A stretch of DNA of 64,000 bases from Macquaria australasica (lineage: Eukaryota; Chordata; Actinopteri; Centrarchiformes; Percichthyidae). This document shows positions 1 to 11,031 of the stretch, piece after piece. The notes beneath the pieces were generated by a model, which made no database searches, had not been told where the DNA came from, and worked only from the letters and a program-made list of their open reading frames with translations. How positions within the stretch are numbered: position 1 is the first letter of the stretch; each line of letters begins with the position of its first letter. The position numbers and the translations under genes are program-made. The stretch is taken from positions 1-64,000 of the forward strand of contig SEMN01001199.1 of the NCBI GenBank assembly GCA_005408345.1, written 5' to 3'.

Positions 1-555
1 TCCGCTCTCTGTCAGTGTCCAGCCTCTGTCCTCTGCTCTCCGTCAGTGTCCAGCCAGCCTCTGCTCTCTGTCAGTGTCCAGCCTCCGCTCTCCGTCAGTG
101 TCCATCCTCTGCTCTCTGTCAGTGTCCAGCCTCTGCTCTCCGTCAGTGTCCAGCCTCTGCTCTCTGTCAGTGTCCAGCCTCCGCTCTCTGTCAGTGTCCA
201 GCCTCCGCTCTCTGTCAGTGTCCAGCCTCTGTCCTCTGCTCTCCGTCTCTGTCCTCTGCTCTCCGTCAGTGTCCAGCCTCTGTCCTCTGCTCTCTGTCAG
301 TGTCCAGCCTCTGTCCTCTGCTCTCTGTCAGTGTCCAGCCTCTGTCCTCTGCTCTCCGTCAGTGTCCAGCCTCTGCTCTCTGTCAGTGTCCAGCCTCTGT
401 CCTCTGCTCTCCGTCAGTGTCCAGCCTCTGTCCTCTGCTCTCCGTCAGTGTCCAGCCTCTGCTCTCTGTCAGTGTCCAGCCTCTGTCCTCTGCTCTCCGT
501 CAGTGTCCAGCCTCTGCTCTCTGTCAGTGTCCAGCCTCTGTCCTCTGTCAGCTCT
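1..555. repeat. Minisatellite, 24/31-bp units
   Basis: The stretch is built from two interleaved unit types. The shorter is about 24 bp (CTCTGCTCTC[TC]GTCAGTGTC followed by CAGC); the longer carries an extra CTCTGTC. Units differ mainly by T/C at one site, so all three forward frames stay open and read as Ser/Leu/Cys/Pro-rich strings. These frames have no start context, splice signals or family resemblance, and I do not treat them as coding. The array runs off the left edge of the window, so its full length is unknown. Confidence 0.9.
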
Positions 556-1085
556 GCGTTTTGTCTCTTTAGCTGCTAAACGCTCCTCTATGTTCACAGC
601 TCGTCTCTAACTGGGTGTCTGCTGCTGAGCAGGAAGTGTTCAGAGGCTTTTTACAGCTGTTATTCTGAAAGCGACGCTCTGAGAGGAACCAGAACAGATA
701 AACAAGGAGCTGATGCTCAGTATGAAACTTCAGCTGATGACACTCTGTCAGCTCCACAGGCTGTGTATAAAGATGGCCGACGCGTCTCCTGTTCTTGCCA
801 CTCAACAGAAATGAAGCCGAAGTATCCCGGATACGGGAGCTGCCATCTTGTGCTGGCGACATCATTTGGAGCCAGAGTGATCGAGGTCCCGCCCACACAA
901 CCGCCTCAACCAATCACAGCACACCCACAGCTGTCAATCATGACGCCTCACCCCCTTTTTATAGCATCAATAACTAATTAAAACCAAACTGATCAGAAAA
1001 ACGAACAAACGTCAGCGTGATAAGAACTACCTGAAGTGGGCCGTACTGCAGGCAGCCACCAGGGGGCGAGCCAGGTGTTTGGCTT
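556..1085. other. Intergenic, no gene seen
   Basis: Unique-looking sequence between the minisatellite and an interspersed repeat. Short open frames on both strands lack recognisable domains. It may hold the 3' part of an upstream gene or the proximal promoter of the C11orf98-type gene, but nothing in the sequence settles this. Confidence 0.4.
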
Positions 1086-1450
1086 CACGTTCCAGCTGGA
1101 AAGTACATTTTAATCAAGTACAATCTTGAGGTACTTGTACTTGATTATTTCCATTTTATGCAACTTTATACTTCTACTTCACAACATTTCAGAGAGAAAT
1201 ATTGTACTTTTCACTTCACTGCGTTTCTTTAAAAGCTTTAGTTACTTTACAAATGAAGATTTAACAAACAGAACATGTGATCAGTTTATAAAATATGATC
1301 CAGTGTTACAGATTAAAGTACCAAAAGTACATGAAGTCGTTAAATTAGCTCCACTTTCACCAATGACATTAAAGTACCGCTTACACGTTAGTCCATCAAT
1401 AACAATGCAACAGTAAAACACTGACAGTACGAGTACTTCTACTGCACGTC
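1086..1450 (+). mobile_element. Interspersed teleost repeat (AAGTAC-rich element)
   Basis: The segment has the AAGTAC/GAGGTACTTGTACTTG start, the TTTCAGAGAGAAATATTGTACTTT core and the AGTACGAGTACTTC end that I recognise from a very common dispersed element in fish genomes. A related, partly matching copy in the opposite orientation lies at about 8690-8880. It is probably a short non-autonomous element; the exact family cannot be named from sequence alone. Confidence 0.65.
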
Positions 1451-1550
1451 CCTGCGGTGCTGCAGTACAGCCTGAGGGGGCAGCAAAGAGCCGTGAGTCC
1501 TGAGCTCTGCGGGGATTTAAACCGCAGAAGAAGCAGCTGGTCTGGTCAGC

Positions 1551-1589
1551 ATGGCTCCACCAGGAGGGAAGATAAACCGACCGAAAACT
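1551..1589 (+). CDS. C11orf98: C11orf98-type exon 1 (start codon)
   Basis: Encodes 13 residues, MAPPGGKINRPKT, and ends at a GTGAGA donor in phase 0. It is too short for an ORF scan; it was found by matching the family N-terminus to exon 2. Confidence 0.88.
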
Positions 1590-4060
1590 GTGAGAAAGTC
1601 CTTTACACACATTTACACACATTTACACACATTTACACACATTTACACACATTTCTATGTAGGACGACGTGGAGGAGACGGACAGGGAGGCTGGTACCAG
1701 AGCTAGCAGCTAGCAGCGACTGCTAACGGAAACAGTAGCTCACAGCTAGCTTGTCTTTCCTGTTGCCTTTTATTTACAGGTTTCAAGATATTTTACAGCC
1801 TCTTTCTGCTGTCTTTTAAATATGGTTTCATTAGGACAGTCACTGTTTTTCACTCTTTGTCCTGCAGCTTCAGCCTGAATCCAGGAACCTGTTTACTGTC
1901 TGTTTCCTGTCTGTTTCCTGACTGTTTACTGTCTGTTTACTGACTGTTTACTGACTGTTTACTGACTGTTTCCTGTCTGTTTACTGACTGTTTCCTGTCA
2001 GACTGACCTCAGTCAGGGTTTGAATGCAGGACTTTTACTTGTAGCGGAGTATTAGTACTGTAGGTTCACTGCATGCAGCCACTGATTAATGTCAGAAAAC
2101 CTCTGGAGAGTCAGGAGAGGCTGGAGAGTCAGGAGAGTCAGGAGAGGCTGGAGAGGCTGGAGAGTCAGGAGAGTCAGGAGAGGCTGGAGAGTCAGGAGAG
2201 GCTGGAGAGTCAGGAGAGTCAGGAGAGGCTGGAGAGGCAGGAGAGGCAGGAGAGGCAAGAGAGGCTGGAGAGGCTGGAGAGGCTGGAGAGTCAGGAGAGG
2301 CTGGAGAGTCAGGAGAGGCTGGAGAGTCAGGAGAGGCTGGAGAGTCAGGAGAGGCTGGAGAGTCAGGAGAGGCTGGAGAGGCTGGAGAGGCAGGAGAGGC
2401 AAGAGAGGCTGGAGAGTCAGGAGAGGCTGGAGAGTCAGGAGAGGCTGGAGAGGCAGGAGAGGCTGGAGAGGCAAGAGAGGCTGGAGAGTCAGGAGAGGCT
2501 GGAGAGTCAGGAGAGGCTGGAGAGTCAGGAGAGGCTGGAGAGTCAGGAGAGGCTGGAGAGGCAGGAGAGTCAGGAGAGGCAAGAGAGGCTGGAGAGTCAG
2601 GAGAGGCTGGAGAGTCAGGAGAGGCTGGAGAGGCTGGAGAGTCAGGAGAGGCTGGAGAGTCAGGAGAGGCTGGAGAGTCAGGAGAGGCTGGAGAGGCTGG
2701 AGAGTCAGGAGAGCCAGGAGAGGCAGGAGAGGCTGGAGAGGCTGGAGAGGCAGGAGAGTCAGGAGAGTCAGGAGAGGCTGGAGAGGCAGGAGAGGCAGGA
2801 GAGTCAGGAGAGGCAAGAGAGGCTGGAGAGTCAGGAGAGGCTGGAGAGGCTGGAGAGGCTGGAGAGGCAGGAGAGGCTGGAGAGTCAGGAGAGTCAGGAG
2901 AGGCAAGAGAGGCTGGAGAGTCAGGAGAGGCTGGAGAGTCAGGAGAGCTTCCTGTGTTCTCCGTGGGCTCACCGTCACGTTGTTGACTGACTGACAGGAA
3001 GTCGAACCTGAAGCACAGCTGGAAACCAGAGTCTGTCTTGAGTTTGAAATGACTTTGTCTTGCAGGAGCTGGGCAAGAAGCTGTTCAAGCGGCGGCGAGT
3101 TCTGAGCAAAGAGAAGAGGAAGAGACGTCAGATAGTCGGAGCTGTGATCGATCAGGGTCTAATCACCGTCCATCACCTGAAGAAGAGAAGGTCGGTGATC
3201 AATGAGTCCTGCCAGACTTAATGTTCTGTTTTGATATGTTGGAGCAGAGTGAAGTCAGACTGTGTGCTTTGTTTCAGGTCGAGCCCGAGAGCGAACATCA
3301 GTCTGTCCGGGAAGAAGAAACGAAAGCTGCTCAAACAGCTGCAGCACATGCAGCAGGAGAAGGCCGGTATGGAAGGTAAACTGTGTTCATGTAAAGAGGT
3401 GTTGGTCACTGTAATCAATCAATTTACTGCCTCTTTAAGACCAAATCCCCTGTGTTTCCTTGCCTTGTTGACACCACAGCCAGGACAAAAATAACCCATG
3501 AAGTCTTGTTTTAAGACACTTGGAAAAATAAGAAACCATTCTTAAAGAGAATCAGGATCAGAAGAACTTCTTTGTCGTTTGTCTTTGAATTGGCTCACAT
3601 GCAAGTTAACGCACCATCGTAGCTTAGCGTGTTAGCAAGCTAACATTAGCTAGTTAGCAGTAAACACGGAGCAGCTGAGGCTGATGGGAAAGTCTGTAGT
3701 TCTGCAGGTATTTGGTCATAAAGCAAAGTGTTGGACACATTAAAGTTTTGACCTGATGATACAAAATTTGAGTTGAAAGTTGAACCACATTTAGTAGTTG
3801 AGATGTTTCAGTCTGGATTAAAGTGGAGGACAGAGACGAGAAGATAAAACATCTGTTTGTTTCGCTTCATGATGACGTCTGTTTTTCAGAATCATTAAAA
3901 CTCTAAAATGTTTCTTCTGTTGTCGTCTTGCTCCTCAGTCGAAGCAGCGGCGGGGGCAGCACCACCGAAGAAGAAACAGGACTCATCATCTGCTCCAACC
4001 AAGCAGAAGAAGAGACCAGCTGGATCGCAGGAGGACGTAAAGATGGCAGACGTTGAATGA
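1551..4060 (+). CDS. C11orf98: C11orf98-type small basic protein (complete, 4 coding exons)
   Basis: Joining 1551-1589, 3066-3190, 3278-3375 and 3939-4060 gives 384 nt, or 127 residues plus TGA. The protein starts MAPPGGKINRPKT and continues through a very basic KKLFKRRRVLSKEKRKRR stretch. It then has a conserved VGAVIDQGLIT segment, a KKR-S-S-P-R-A-N-I-S-L-S-G-KKK block and a Lys-rich, acidic-ended tail (DVKMADVE). Order, spacing and length agree with the vertebrate C11orf98 family (human about 123 aa). That protein is small and basic, and its molecular role is not well established; the composition would suit a nucleolar or RNA-associated location, which is inference. The start was chosen because of the good ATG context (cagcATGG) and because the 13-residue exon 1 supplies the family's N-terminus. 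The donor after exon 2 is GTCGGT, weaker than the others. Confidence 0.9.
1602..1653. repeat. 10-bp tandem repeat (TTTACACACA)5
   Basis: Five near-perfect copies of TTTACACACA begin about a dozen bases downstream of the exon 1 donor, inside intron 1. Confidence 0.9.
1880..2005. repeat. Degenerate TGTTTACTGAC/TGTTTCCTGTC repeat
   Basis: About ten 10- to 11-bp units alternating CTGTTTACTGA and CTGTTTCCTGT, within intron 1 of the C11orf98-type gene. Confidence 0.8.
2101..2947. repeat. 9-bp minisatellite, C11orf98 intron 1
   Basis: About 94 tandem 9-bp units of four variants: GGCTGGAGA, GTCAGGAGA, GGCAGGAGA and GGCAAGAGA. Because 9 is a multiple of 3 and no variant makes a stop in several frames, both strands show open frames of about 300 codons. 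The forward one is Glu/Arg/Gln/Leu-rich and the reverse one Leu/Pro/Gln/Thr-rich. The + strand is almost free of pyrimidine runs. The array sits between exon 1 and exon 2 and is removed by splicing. Confidence 0.95.
3066..3190 (+). CDS. C11orf98: C11orf98-type exon 2
   Basis: Follows a TCTTGCAG acceptor. Encodes the basic ELGKKLFKRRR block and the VGAVIDQGLITVHHLKKR core, then splits an Arg codon (AG|G). The donor is GTCGGT. Confidence 0.9.
3278..3375 (+). CDS. C11orf98: C11orf98-type exon 3
   Basis: Follows TTTGTTTCAG. Encodes SSPRANISLSGKKKRKLLKQ and continues to AGME, ending at a GTAAAC donor in phase 1. Confidence 0.9.
3939..4060 (+). CDS. C11orf98: C11orf98-type exon 4 (stop codon)
   Basis: Follows TTGCTCCTCAG. 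Encodes the Ala/Pro then Lys-rich tail and ends with ...DVKMADVE and TGA at 4058-4060. Confidence 0.9.
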
Positions 4061-4407
4061 AGGGACGGCAGAAGGACCTGTTGTCTCTCAGGTGTCGGCC
4101 AGCATCCCACCTTTCACCTGAACAGACGAGTTTACCTTTGAACTGAACTCTGAAATACAATCGAGTGGTTTCTCTGAACCAACGTCAAGTTTAATCATAG
4201 TTTGTATCCAGAGGAACATCAACGTGTCAGCAGCTGTTTGAGTCGGACAAGGTGTGTTTTTATGAAAAGATGCTGGAAGGATACAGGAATCTATGGAAGA
4301 ACATTAAAGCCAAGAAAACTAAAGACACTCATATTAAATTAAAAAAGTTCATTTTTTCTTTTCCAGGCAGACAGAAATGAGCCTCCATAGATTCACGTCA
4401 GAATAAA
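4061..4407 (+). other. C11orf98: Probable 3' UTR of C11orf98-type gene with polyA signal
   Basis: No further exon signal follows the stop. A canonical AATAAA lies at 4402-4407, preceded by an ATTAAA near 4303. Sequence then becomes strongly AT-rich from about 4440. The transcript end is inferred. Confidence 0.55.
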
Positions 4408-4439
4408 ACTTTATGTGACAGTCGTCACTCTGCTCTTTT

Positions 4440-5345
4440 CAAAGGCTTTGTTTATGTCACAGGTCCTTCAAATGTGTAAAGAAAATAATAATTTAGAGTG
4501 AAGGTAGATGTACCACATTCATCAGCTCTGTTTTATTAAACTGTTCATTACTGGGAATATTTAACTTCTGCTGGTCTTTGTTTCACTGTGTGTGTGGGGG
4601 GGGTGGAGATATATATATATAGCATTATATCATATAACAATGAATTTAATTATGACTGTTTTGAAATTCTGACAGTTATGAACTGTTGATTTACAGCATT
4701 TATATCAATATTATAACTGACTTAAGTCATAATTGTTATTTCAAGTTAAAATTTTGAATGATAATATAAATATGAGATAATATTGACTTAAATATGTCAA
4801 AAGTATGTTACATTAAGTGTCATTGATATGTAAAATACTTGCCTTAAAACTTAATTATGTTACACAAGAATTATTCCTTGTGTTTTTTTAAATTATTATT
4901 AAATGTTTATTTAAACATGATTATCTTTGCAGGAACGGATGGTCATATTGTGGAAACCCATTTCCACCAGGGAAAGAAAAAAACCTGGTGAAAAGTAATA
5001 AAAATGCTTTTAAATCAAAATTATGAGATACTTAATAGTAAATAAAAAATTTAATTTATAATAACAAATTTTGAGTCATAATTTGGGTTTAAAAAGTAAT
5101 TATTTTGAAAAGTTAAAAGTACATCATAAATTTGATTGTCATAATTTTGGCTTTTAAATGTTTTTTTTAATGTAACATTTCATCTATTTTTTCTTCCATA
5201 CATTTCAAACACGTTTGATGTTCAACATTTTGACTGAATATTTCATAATTTTGATTTAGTATTATTGTTTCTTGGTGTTAATGAGCTTCCATATGCTCCA
5301 TACATGTAGAGGTTTTATGAAGTAAAACTATTTATCTCTGAGATC
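4440..5345. other. AT-rich intergenic sequence
   Basis: Very AT-rich spacer with repeated phrases of the type 'ATAATTTTGA/AAAAGTAATTATTTTGA' and a short (TA)n near 4610. No open frame of interest and no RNA gene seen. Confidence 0.6.
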
Positions 5346-6136
5346 TAATAATCTCACCAATGTCTCCTCAGCTGGTGAAGAAGTGCTTTTATTTCAAATG
5401 TATTGTTCATGTTCAGTCTCCTCAGTTATTGATGAGCGTGCCTGTAATTACTGAGGCTTGTAAAGGAGAAGAAGGAGCTTTTTATTCGCATATAAATATA
5501 AATGTATCCAGCCAGTTATTGGTGATGATGCACCGGCGTGTTGCCGACAGACTCTGGGATGCAGGCTCCGTCCCTCCCCCACCGACCAGAGGACAAAGAC
5601 TGAAATGGGTCAGACTCTGGAGAGGAGCAGATCCTCCCGCTGACGGGATTTACGGCTTTTTAACAACATGTCGCCGGTTTGATTCACGGACTTTAGCGGT
5701 CGGTGGTGACAGACGGGTATTATTGGACATTTAAAGGAGAAAACACGAATTTCTTTATCGAGCCACCAGTTTCTCATCACGTCCTCCCGGGATGGCTGAA
5801 CTGGTTTGACTGGGATCGCTGCTGGTTTCCAGTCCGACACCGACTCCTCAGGCTGCTGACCGACCGACGGATGGAAGGTGGATGCGGCGCCGAGTTCATC
5901 TGTCTTCGGTGAAAATAAAGGTACAACCGTGAAGCTGCGGAGGCAACAAAACATCAGGTTCCAGCAGCAACAGCAGCATAATGAAAGCCAGTGCCGGAGT
6001 TAGTGGGCAGGAACACTAATCAATCACCGATCAGCTGATCGCGAAGAAGCTTTAAAACAATTAGCTCATTTACTTTGCTACATAGCCTTTAAGCTAGCAG
6101 CTGACGACACGAACCTTCAGAGCCTCGTTCAGCAGA
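5346..6136. other. GC-richer spacer, possible promoter or non-coding first exon
   Basis: From about 5530 to 6060 the sequence is distinctly richer in CpG than its surroundings. It contains a candidate donor, AAATAAAG|GTACAA, near 5921. It could be the promoter and untranslated first exon of mansc1, whose coding exon 1 is preceded by an acceptor-like site at 10953. That is only a suggestion. No protein-coding content was recognised. Confidence 0.25.
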
Positions 6137-8266
6137 CAGCTCGTTAACTAACTAACCAACTAACTAACCAGCAGCTCGTTAACTAACTAACCAACTAACT
6201 AACCAGCAGCTCGTTAACTAACTAACCAACTAACTAACCAACAGCTCGTTAACTAACTAACCAACTAACTAACCAGCAGCTCGTTAACTAACTAACCAAC
6301 TAACTAACCAACAGCTCGTTAACTAACTAACCAACTAACTAACCAGCAGCTCGTTAACTAACTAACCAACTAACTAACCAACAGCTCGTTAACTAACTAA
6401 CCAACTAACTAACCAGCAGCTCGTTAACTAACTAACCAACTAACTAACCAACAGCTCGTTAACTAACTAACCAACTAACTAACCAGCAGCTCGTTAACTA
6501 ACTAACCAACTAACTAACCAACAGCTCGTTAACTAACTAACCAACTAACTAACCAGCAGCTCGTTAACTAACTAACCAACTAACTAACCAACAGCTCGTT
6601 AACTAACTAACCAACTAACTAACCAGCAGCTCGTTAACTAACTAACCAACTAACTAACCAACAGCTCGTTAACTAACTAACCAACTAACTAACCAGCAGC
6701 TCGTTAACTAACTAACCAACTAACTAACCAACAGCTCGTTAACTAACTAACCAACTAACTAACCAACAGCTCGTTAACTAACTAACCAACTAACTAACCA
6801 ACTAACTAACCAACAGCTCGTAACTAACCAACTAACTAACCAACAGCTCGTTAACTAACTAACCAACTAACTAACCAACTAACTAACCAACAGCTCGTTA
6901 ACTAACCAACAGCTCATTAACTAACTAACTAACCAACTAACTAACCAACTAACTAAACAACTAACTAAGCAACAGCTCGTTAACTAACTAACCAACTAAC
7001 TAACCAACTAACTAACTAACCAACAGTTAGTGTTGGTAACTAACCAATTAACTAACTAGTTGGTTAGTTAGTTCGTTAACTAACTAACTAACCAACTAAC
7101 CAAGTAACTAACCAACAGCTCGTTAACTAACTAACCAACTAACTAACCAACTAACTAACCAACAGCTCGTTAACTAACCAACAGCTCGTTAACTAACCAA
7201 CTAACTAACCAACAGCTCGTTAACTAACTAAACAACTAACTAACTAAACAACTAACTAACCAACAGCTCGTTAACTAACTAACCAACTAACTAACCAACT
7301 AACTAACTAACCAACTAACTAACCAACCAACTAACTAACCAACAGCTCGTTAACTAACTAACAAACCAACTAACTAACCAACAGCTCATTAACTAAATAA
7401 CCAACTAACTAACCAACTAACTAACCAACCAACCAACTAACCAACTAACTAACCAACTAACTAACTAACCAACTAACTAACTAACCAACTAACAGCTCGT
7501 TAACCAACCAACCAACCAACTAACCAACCAACCAACCAACCAACCAACTAACCAACCAACTAACTAACCAACTACCCAACCAACTAACTAACCAACTAAC
7601 TAACTAACCAACTAACTAACCAACCAACCAACTAACTAACCAACCAACTAACTAACTAACCAACTAACTAACCAACTAACTAACCAACTAACTAACCAAC
7701 TAACTAACCAACAGCTCGTTAACTAACCAACAGCTCGTTAACTAACCAACTAACTAACCAACAGCTCGTTAACTAACTAAACAACTAACTAACTAAACAA
7801 CTAACTAACCAACAGCTCGTTAACTAACTAACCAACTAACTAACCAACTAACTAACTAACCAACTAACTAACCAACCAACTAACTAACCAACAGCTCGTT
7901 AACTAACTAACAAACCAACTAACTAACCAACAGCTCATTAACTAAATAACCAACTAACTAACCAACTAACTAACCAACCAACCAACTAACCAACTAACTA
8001 ACCAACTAACTAACTAACCAACTAACTAACTAACCAACTAACAGCTCGTTAACCAACCAACCAACCAACTAACCAACCAACCAACCAACCAACCAACTAA
8101 CCAACCAACTAACTAACCAACTACCCAACCAACTAACTAACCAACTAACTAACTAACCAACTAACTAACCAACCAACCAACTAACTAACCAACCAACTAA
8201 CTAACTAACCAACTAACTAACCAACTAACTAACCAACTAACTAACTAACCAACCAACTAACCAACC

Positions 8267-8297
<31 letters not shown>

Positions 8298-8455
8298 CAA
8301 CCAACAGCTCGTTAACCAACTAACCAACCAACCAACTAACTAACCAACTAACCAACCAACTAACTAACCAACTAACCAACCAACTAACTAACCAACTAAC
8401 TAACCAACCAACTAACTAACTAACTAACCAACTAACTAACTAACCAACTAACTAA
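6137..8455. repeat. 2.3-kb higher-order tandem array (CTAA/CCAA)
   Basis: The left part (6137 to about 6770) is a 35-bp minisatellite: CAGCTCGTT followed by AACTAACTAACCAACTAACTAACC and one joining base pair. Successive units alternate CCAGCAG and CCAACAG at the junction, giving a 70-bp dimer. From about 6780 units lose register and the array becomes mostly ACTA/ACCA tetramers with scattered CAGCTCGTT marks. Landmarks at 7161, 7381 and 7571 recur at 7710, 7930 and 8120, each exactly 549 bp later, so a block of about 550 bp is tandemly duplicated. Stop codons are dense (TAACTAAC), so there is no coding potential. Confidence 0.95.
7125..8240. repeat. Tandem duplication of a 549-bp block inside the array
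   Basis: Irregular marks such as AACTAAATAACC, ACTACCCAACC and ACTAACAAACC occur in the same order in about 7125-7690 and 7674-8240, offset by 549 bp. The two copies appear nearly identical over that length, indicating a recent event. Confidence 0.85.
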
Positions 8456-8689
8456 GGCTGTAGTTAGAGTGATGAACTTATTTTAATCGGTCTCTTCTGG
8501 GTTTCCGTCTGAACCGAAGTCGAGTCGTTACGGTTCTTCCAGCCGAACTTTGTTCACCTGTTGGGAAGAAACTGACGTGTTTCATCGATTTTCTGAAATC
8601 CGGTGACTTAATAGAAGCTGAGGCAGAAGTGTTTAGACTTGTGGTGGAAGAATAATTCAGATCCATAAGTTAAAGAAACAATATCACAA

Positions 8690-8880
8690 TTTAAAAATAC
8701 TCAATTACATGAAATTATTTTAAGTAAAAGTAATTTAAGAATAATCAGCTAAATGTAGCCTAAAATGATTATATGTTTTTAAAATAAAAGTTCTATATTT
8801 CTCTCTGAAATGTGGTGGAGTAGAGGTGTAAATGTAGCATATATTGGAAATACTCAAGTACCTTATTTAGTTTACAGTTT
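8690..8880 (-). mobile_element. Interspersed teleost repeat, reverse copy
   Basis: Contains TTCTATATTTCTCTCTGAAATGTGG and AAATACTCAAGTACCTT, which in reverse complement match the core and start of the element at 1086-1450. Diverged and truncated. Confidence 0.5.
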
Positions 8881-9430
8881 TCTTCTTATTCTGTTTCATT
8901 CTCTGCACTTTTAATTACCAGATTTTATGTAATTGTTGTGCTGAATTGTTTTATTTTAGTTTTCCCATCCAAAGCACTTTGTAACGTAAAGTTTATTATT
9001 ATTATTATTGATAAAAAGAACTTTGACGCTCAATAATCTCAACATATTGGCCCTTAGATGGAATCTGCTCACATGAAGTTAATGATGTTTGTCTGATTAA
9101 AGCCCTCCTGTTTCAATACGAGGCTCCAGACCTGATGAACGTGCAAACACACCTGGGTACTGGCCTCACTAATAGTGGGTCAGATAGCAGCAACTGTAAA
9201 GGCAATAAGGTGAAATAATGGCACCTAGTCCCTCACAGGAGACGGGGTAAAGTCCTGCTCTGTGGACTCTGGACCCAAAGATCCACTGAGCGTCTGATGG
9301 AGGACTGTTCACACTGTCGGCCTGGTGAGTTTCTGATCCAAATACAACATGTTTGGGGTTTTTATCTGAAAGCTGAAGATAAATTAATGTGTCCATCGAT
9401 AAAACCCCGACTGACCTCATTCACTTTCAG
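8881..9430. other. Intergenic, no gene seen
   Basis: Spacer with a short (ATT)n near 8995-9009. Open frames on both strands are short and unrecognisable. Confidence 0.5.
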
Positions 9431-9499
9431 TAGAAATCTAAAAATGGAAGCTGCTTCGCTTTGGATCCTGAAGGAGTAGCTTCCATTTTTAGATTTCTA
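9431..9499. repeat. Perfect 22-bp inverted repeat, 25-nt loop
   Basis: The arm TAGAAATCTAAAAATGGAAG plus CT (9431-9452) is exactly reverse-complemented at 9478-9499. The transcript of either strand could fold into a hairpin with a 22-bp stem and 25-nt loop. It may be a miRNA-like hairpin, a tiny MITE or a chance inverted duplication; flanks do not extend the pairing. Confidence 0.85.
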
Positions 9500-10953
9500 T
9501 TTTTTCCTCCACAGATTGATTTCTAATTTAGCTTTCTTTTTGTTCTGTTGTTGTCAGCTGAGACAGATCTGGGACTCGGGGACGCTGTAGTGTCACATAC
9601 AGTAGAAGCTGTCGCTGAGCCGAACTGATAAAACCCAACAAAGTGTTCAGTCTGCATGTTGTTTGGTTTGGAAACTTGTAGAAACTCATTTAAAGACGAT
9701 GTGCAGGAGTCTGGAAACTTTCCCTGAAAACCTCCTCTAATGGTGTAACGTGGCTTTAGATCTGTTGTTACGTAACGCCAGAGATTTGCTTTCAATGCTT
9801 TTTTTGCCATTGAGGAAATAATGATAATAATTCTCAATAATTCAGTATTTAATCGGCTGAATCGCCATTTAGTCTCACTTCTTTATTTGGTCTTATGTAT
9901 TATATATATTTATATTTGTTTTGCTGTAATCAATCAGCAGCAGGTGACATTTCCATCCCACCAACAAATGTCTCTGAAGGAAATATATTAATTTAAGAGT
10001 TTTTATTTCTGTAAGTTGACTTACAACAGCTGCAAACGTCTAATGTCTGTTTTCTGTCTATTCTTAATTTCACTTACAAAACTCTGTCTGAAATCAGCCA
10101 TCAATGTCGTATCTGAGAAATCCTAATAATGAGTTCCTGGCTTGTAAACAGTGTTCACATCAACATCGAGGTCATAATTACAACAAGGAAACTCTGGTAT
10201 TTACATTCAGTAGTCTGAAAGTAGGACGTAGGCACCTGTTAGCTAACATGTTAGCCACAACAACTTTATAATCTGATAAAATGCCAGATGTTGTGTGAAG
10301 AGCTTCTTCTGCTGCCCTGAAAAAATCCTGAATGCAGCAAATGGCGTTTATTCATGCAAACGTTTGTCGGATTCACCAGACTCTTGTTGTAAATCGCTCG
10401 TTTCAGCGTGAGGTGAAGGTTTGTGAGATCTGACACCTCCAGATGACTTTATGAGGCTGTTCTGCTGCATTTGTGGGCAAGTTTCATAAAAATGACCCCA
10501 AGAGTAAAAAGCTTCCAGTCCTGCTGCTGGAATCCAGTAAAGAAACAGAACACATTTAATTTGATTTGTATTAGAAGACCAGAAGAAATTAGAAAAAATA
10601 CTTCTTTCCTCGTTGTCTGTCTCACAACTGCTTACTTCATCACATAGAAATGACACAGTTATAGTTATATGACAGTTATAGTCTGTGCTGCTATCACCTT
10701 TTAACGACGTATATCCAGAACGTCCCGGTACGTAAAAAACAGTTCAAACACAACGAGAACCTCGTCCCAAAGTCTCACACGGTGCTGAAACACTGGCATT
10801 ATTAGCAGGACAGGTTGTTAGAGTCCTGCAGTGGAAGTGGGTCAGATGTAATGTGTATTTGGGTGAGCAGACTCTTTAAAGTCAGTGTTACCTCTGTGAC
10901 GTCTCACCTTCAGTGGTCAGTAAATGATCTGCTTCCTGTTTGGCGTCCTGCAG
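9500..10953. other. Spacer upstream of mansc1
   Basis: No coding region recognised. It ends in a pyrimidine-rich acceptor-like tract (CTTCCTGTTTGGCGTCCTGCAG, up to 10953), suggesting that the exon carrying the mansc1 start is preceded by an untranslated exon further upstream. Confidence 0.4.
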
Positions 10954-11031
10954 AACACCTGTGTGGATCTCTGCTCTCCTGCTGTGGACACTGAGGCCTT
11001 TCTGATCACAGAGTGTAGACCTGCTGCAGCC

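Noticed and set aside
15..610. Three overlapping Ser/Leu/Cys-rich forward frames
   Set aside because: Same minisatellite read in three frames; no protein family resemblance.
2052..2994. About 300-codon open frames on both strands, Glu/Arg-rich forward and Leu/Pro-rich reverse
   Set aside because: They arise from a 9-bp tandem repeat inside a spliced-out intron; no splice, start or family support.
5360..5954. Forward and reverse frames of about 115-125 codons in the CpG-richer spacer
   Set aside because: No known protein features; high CpG explains fewer stops.
6137..8455. CRISPR array or telomere-like repeat
   Set aside because: No distinct unique spacers between constant repeats, no vertebrate TTAGGG motif, and vertebrate context; it is a minisatellite.
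10924..11031. Upstream in-frame ATG for mansc1
   Set aside because: It lies before an acceptor-like site and would bury the signal peptide behind 36 extra residues.
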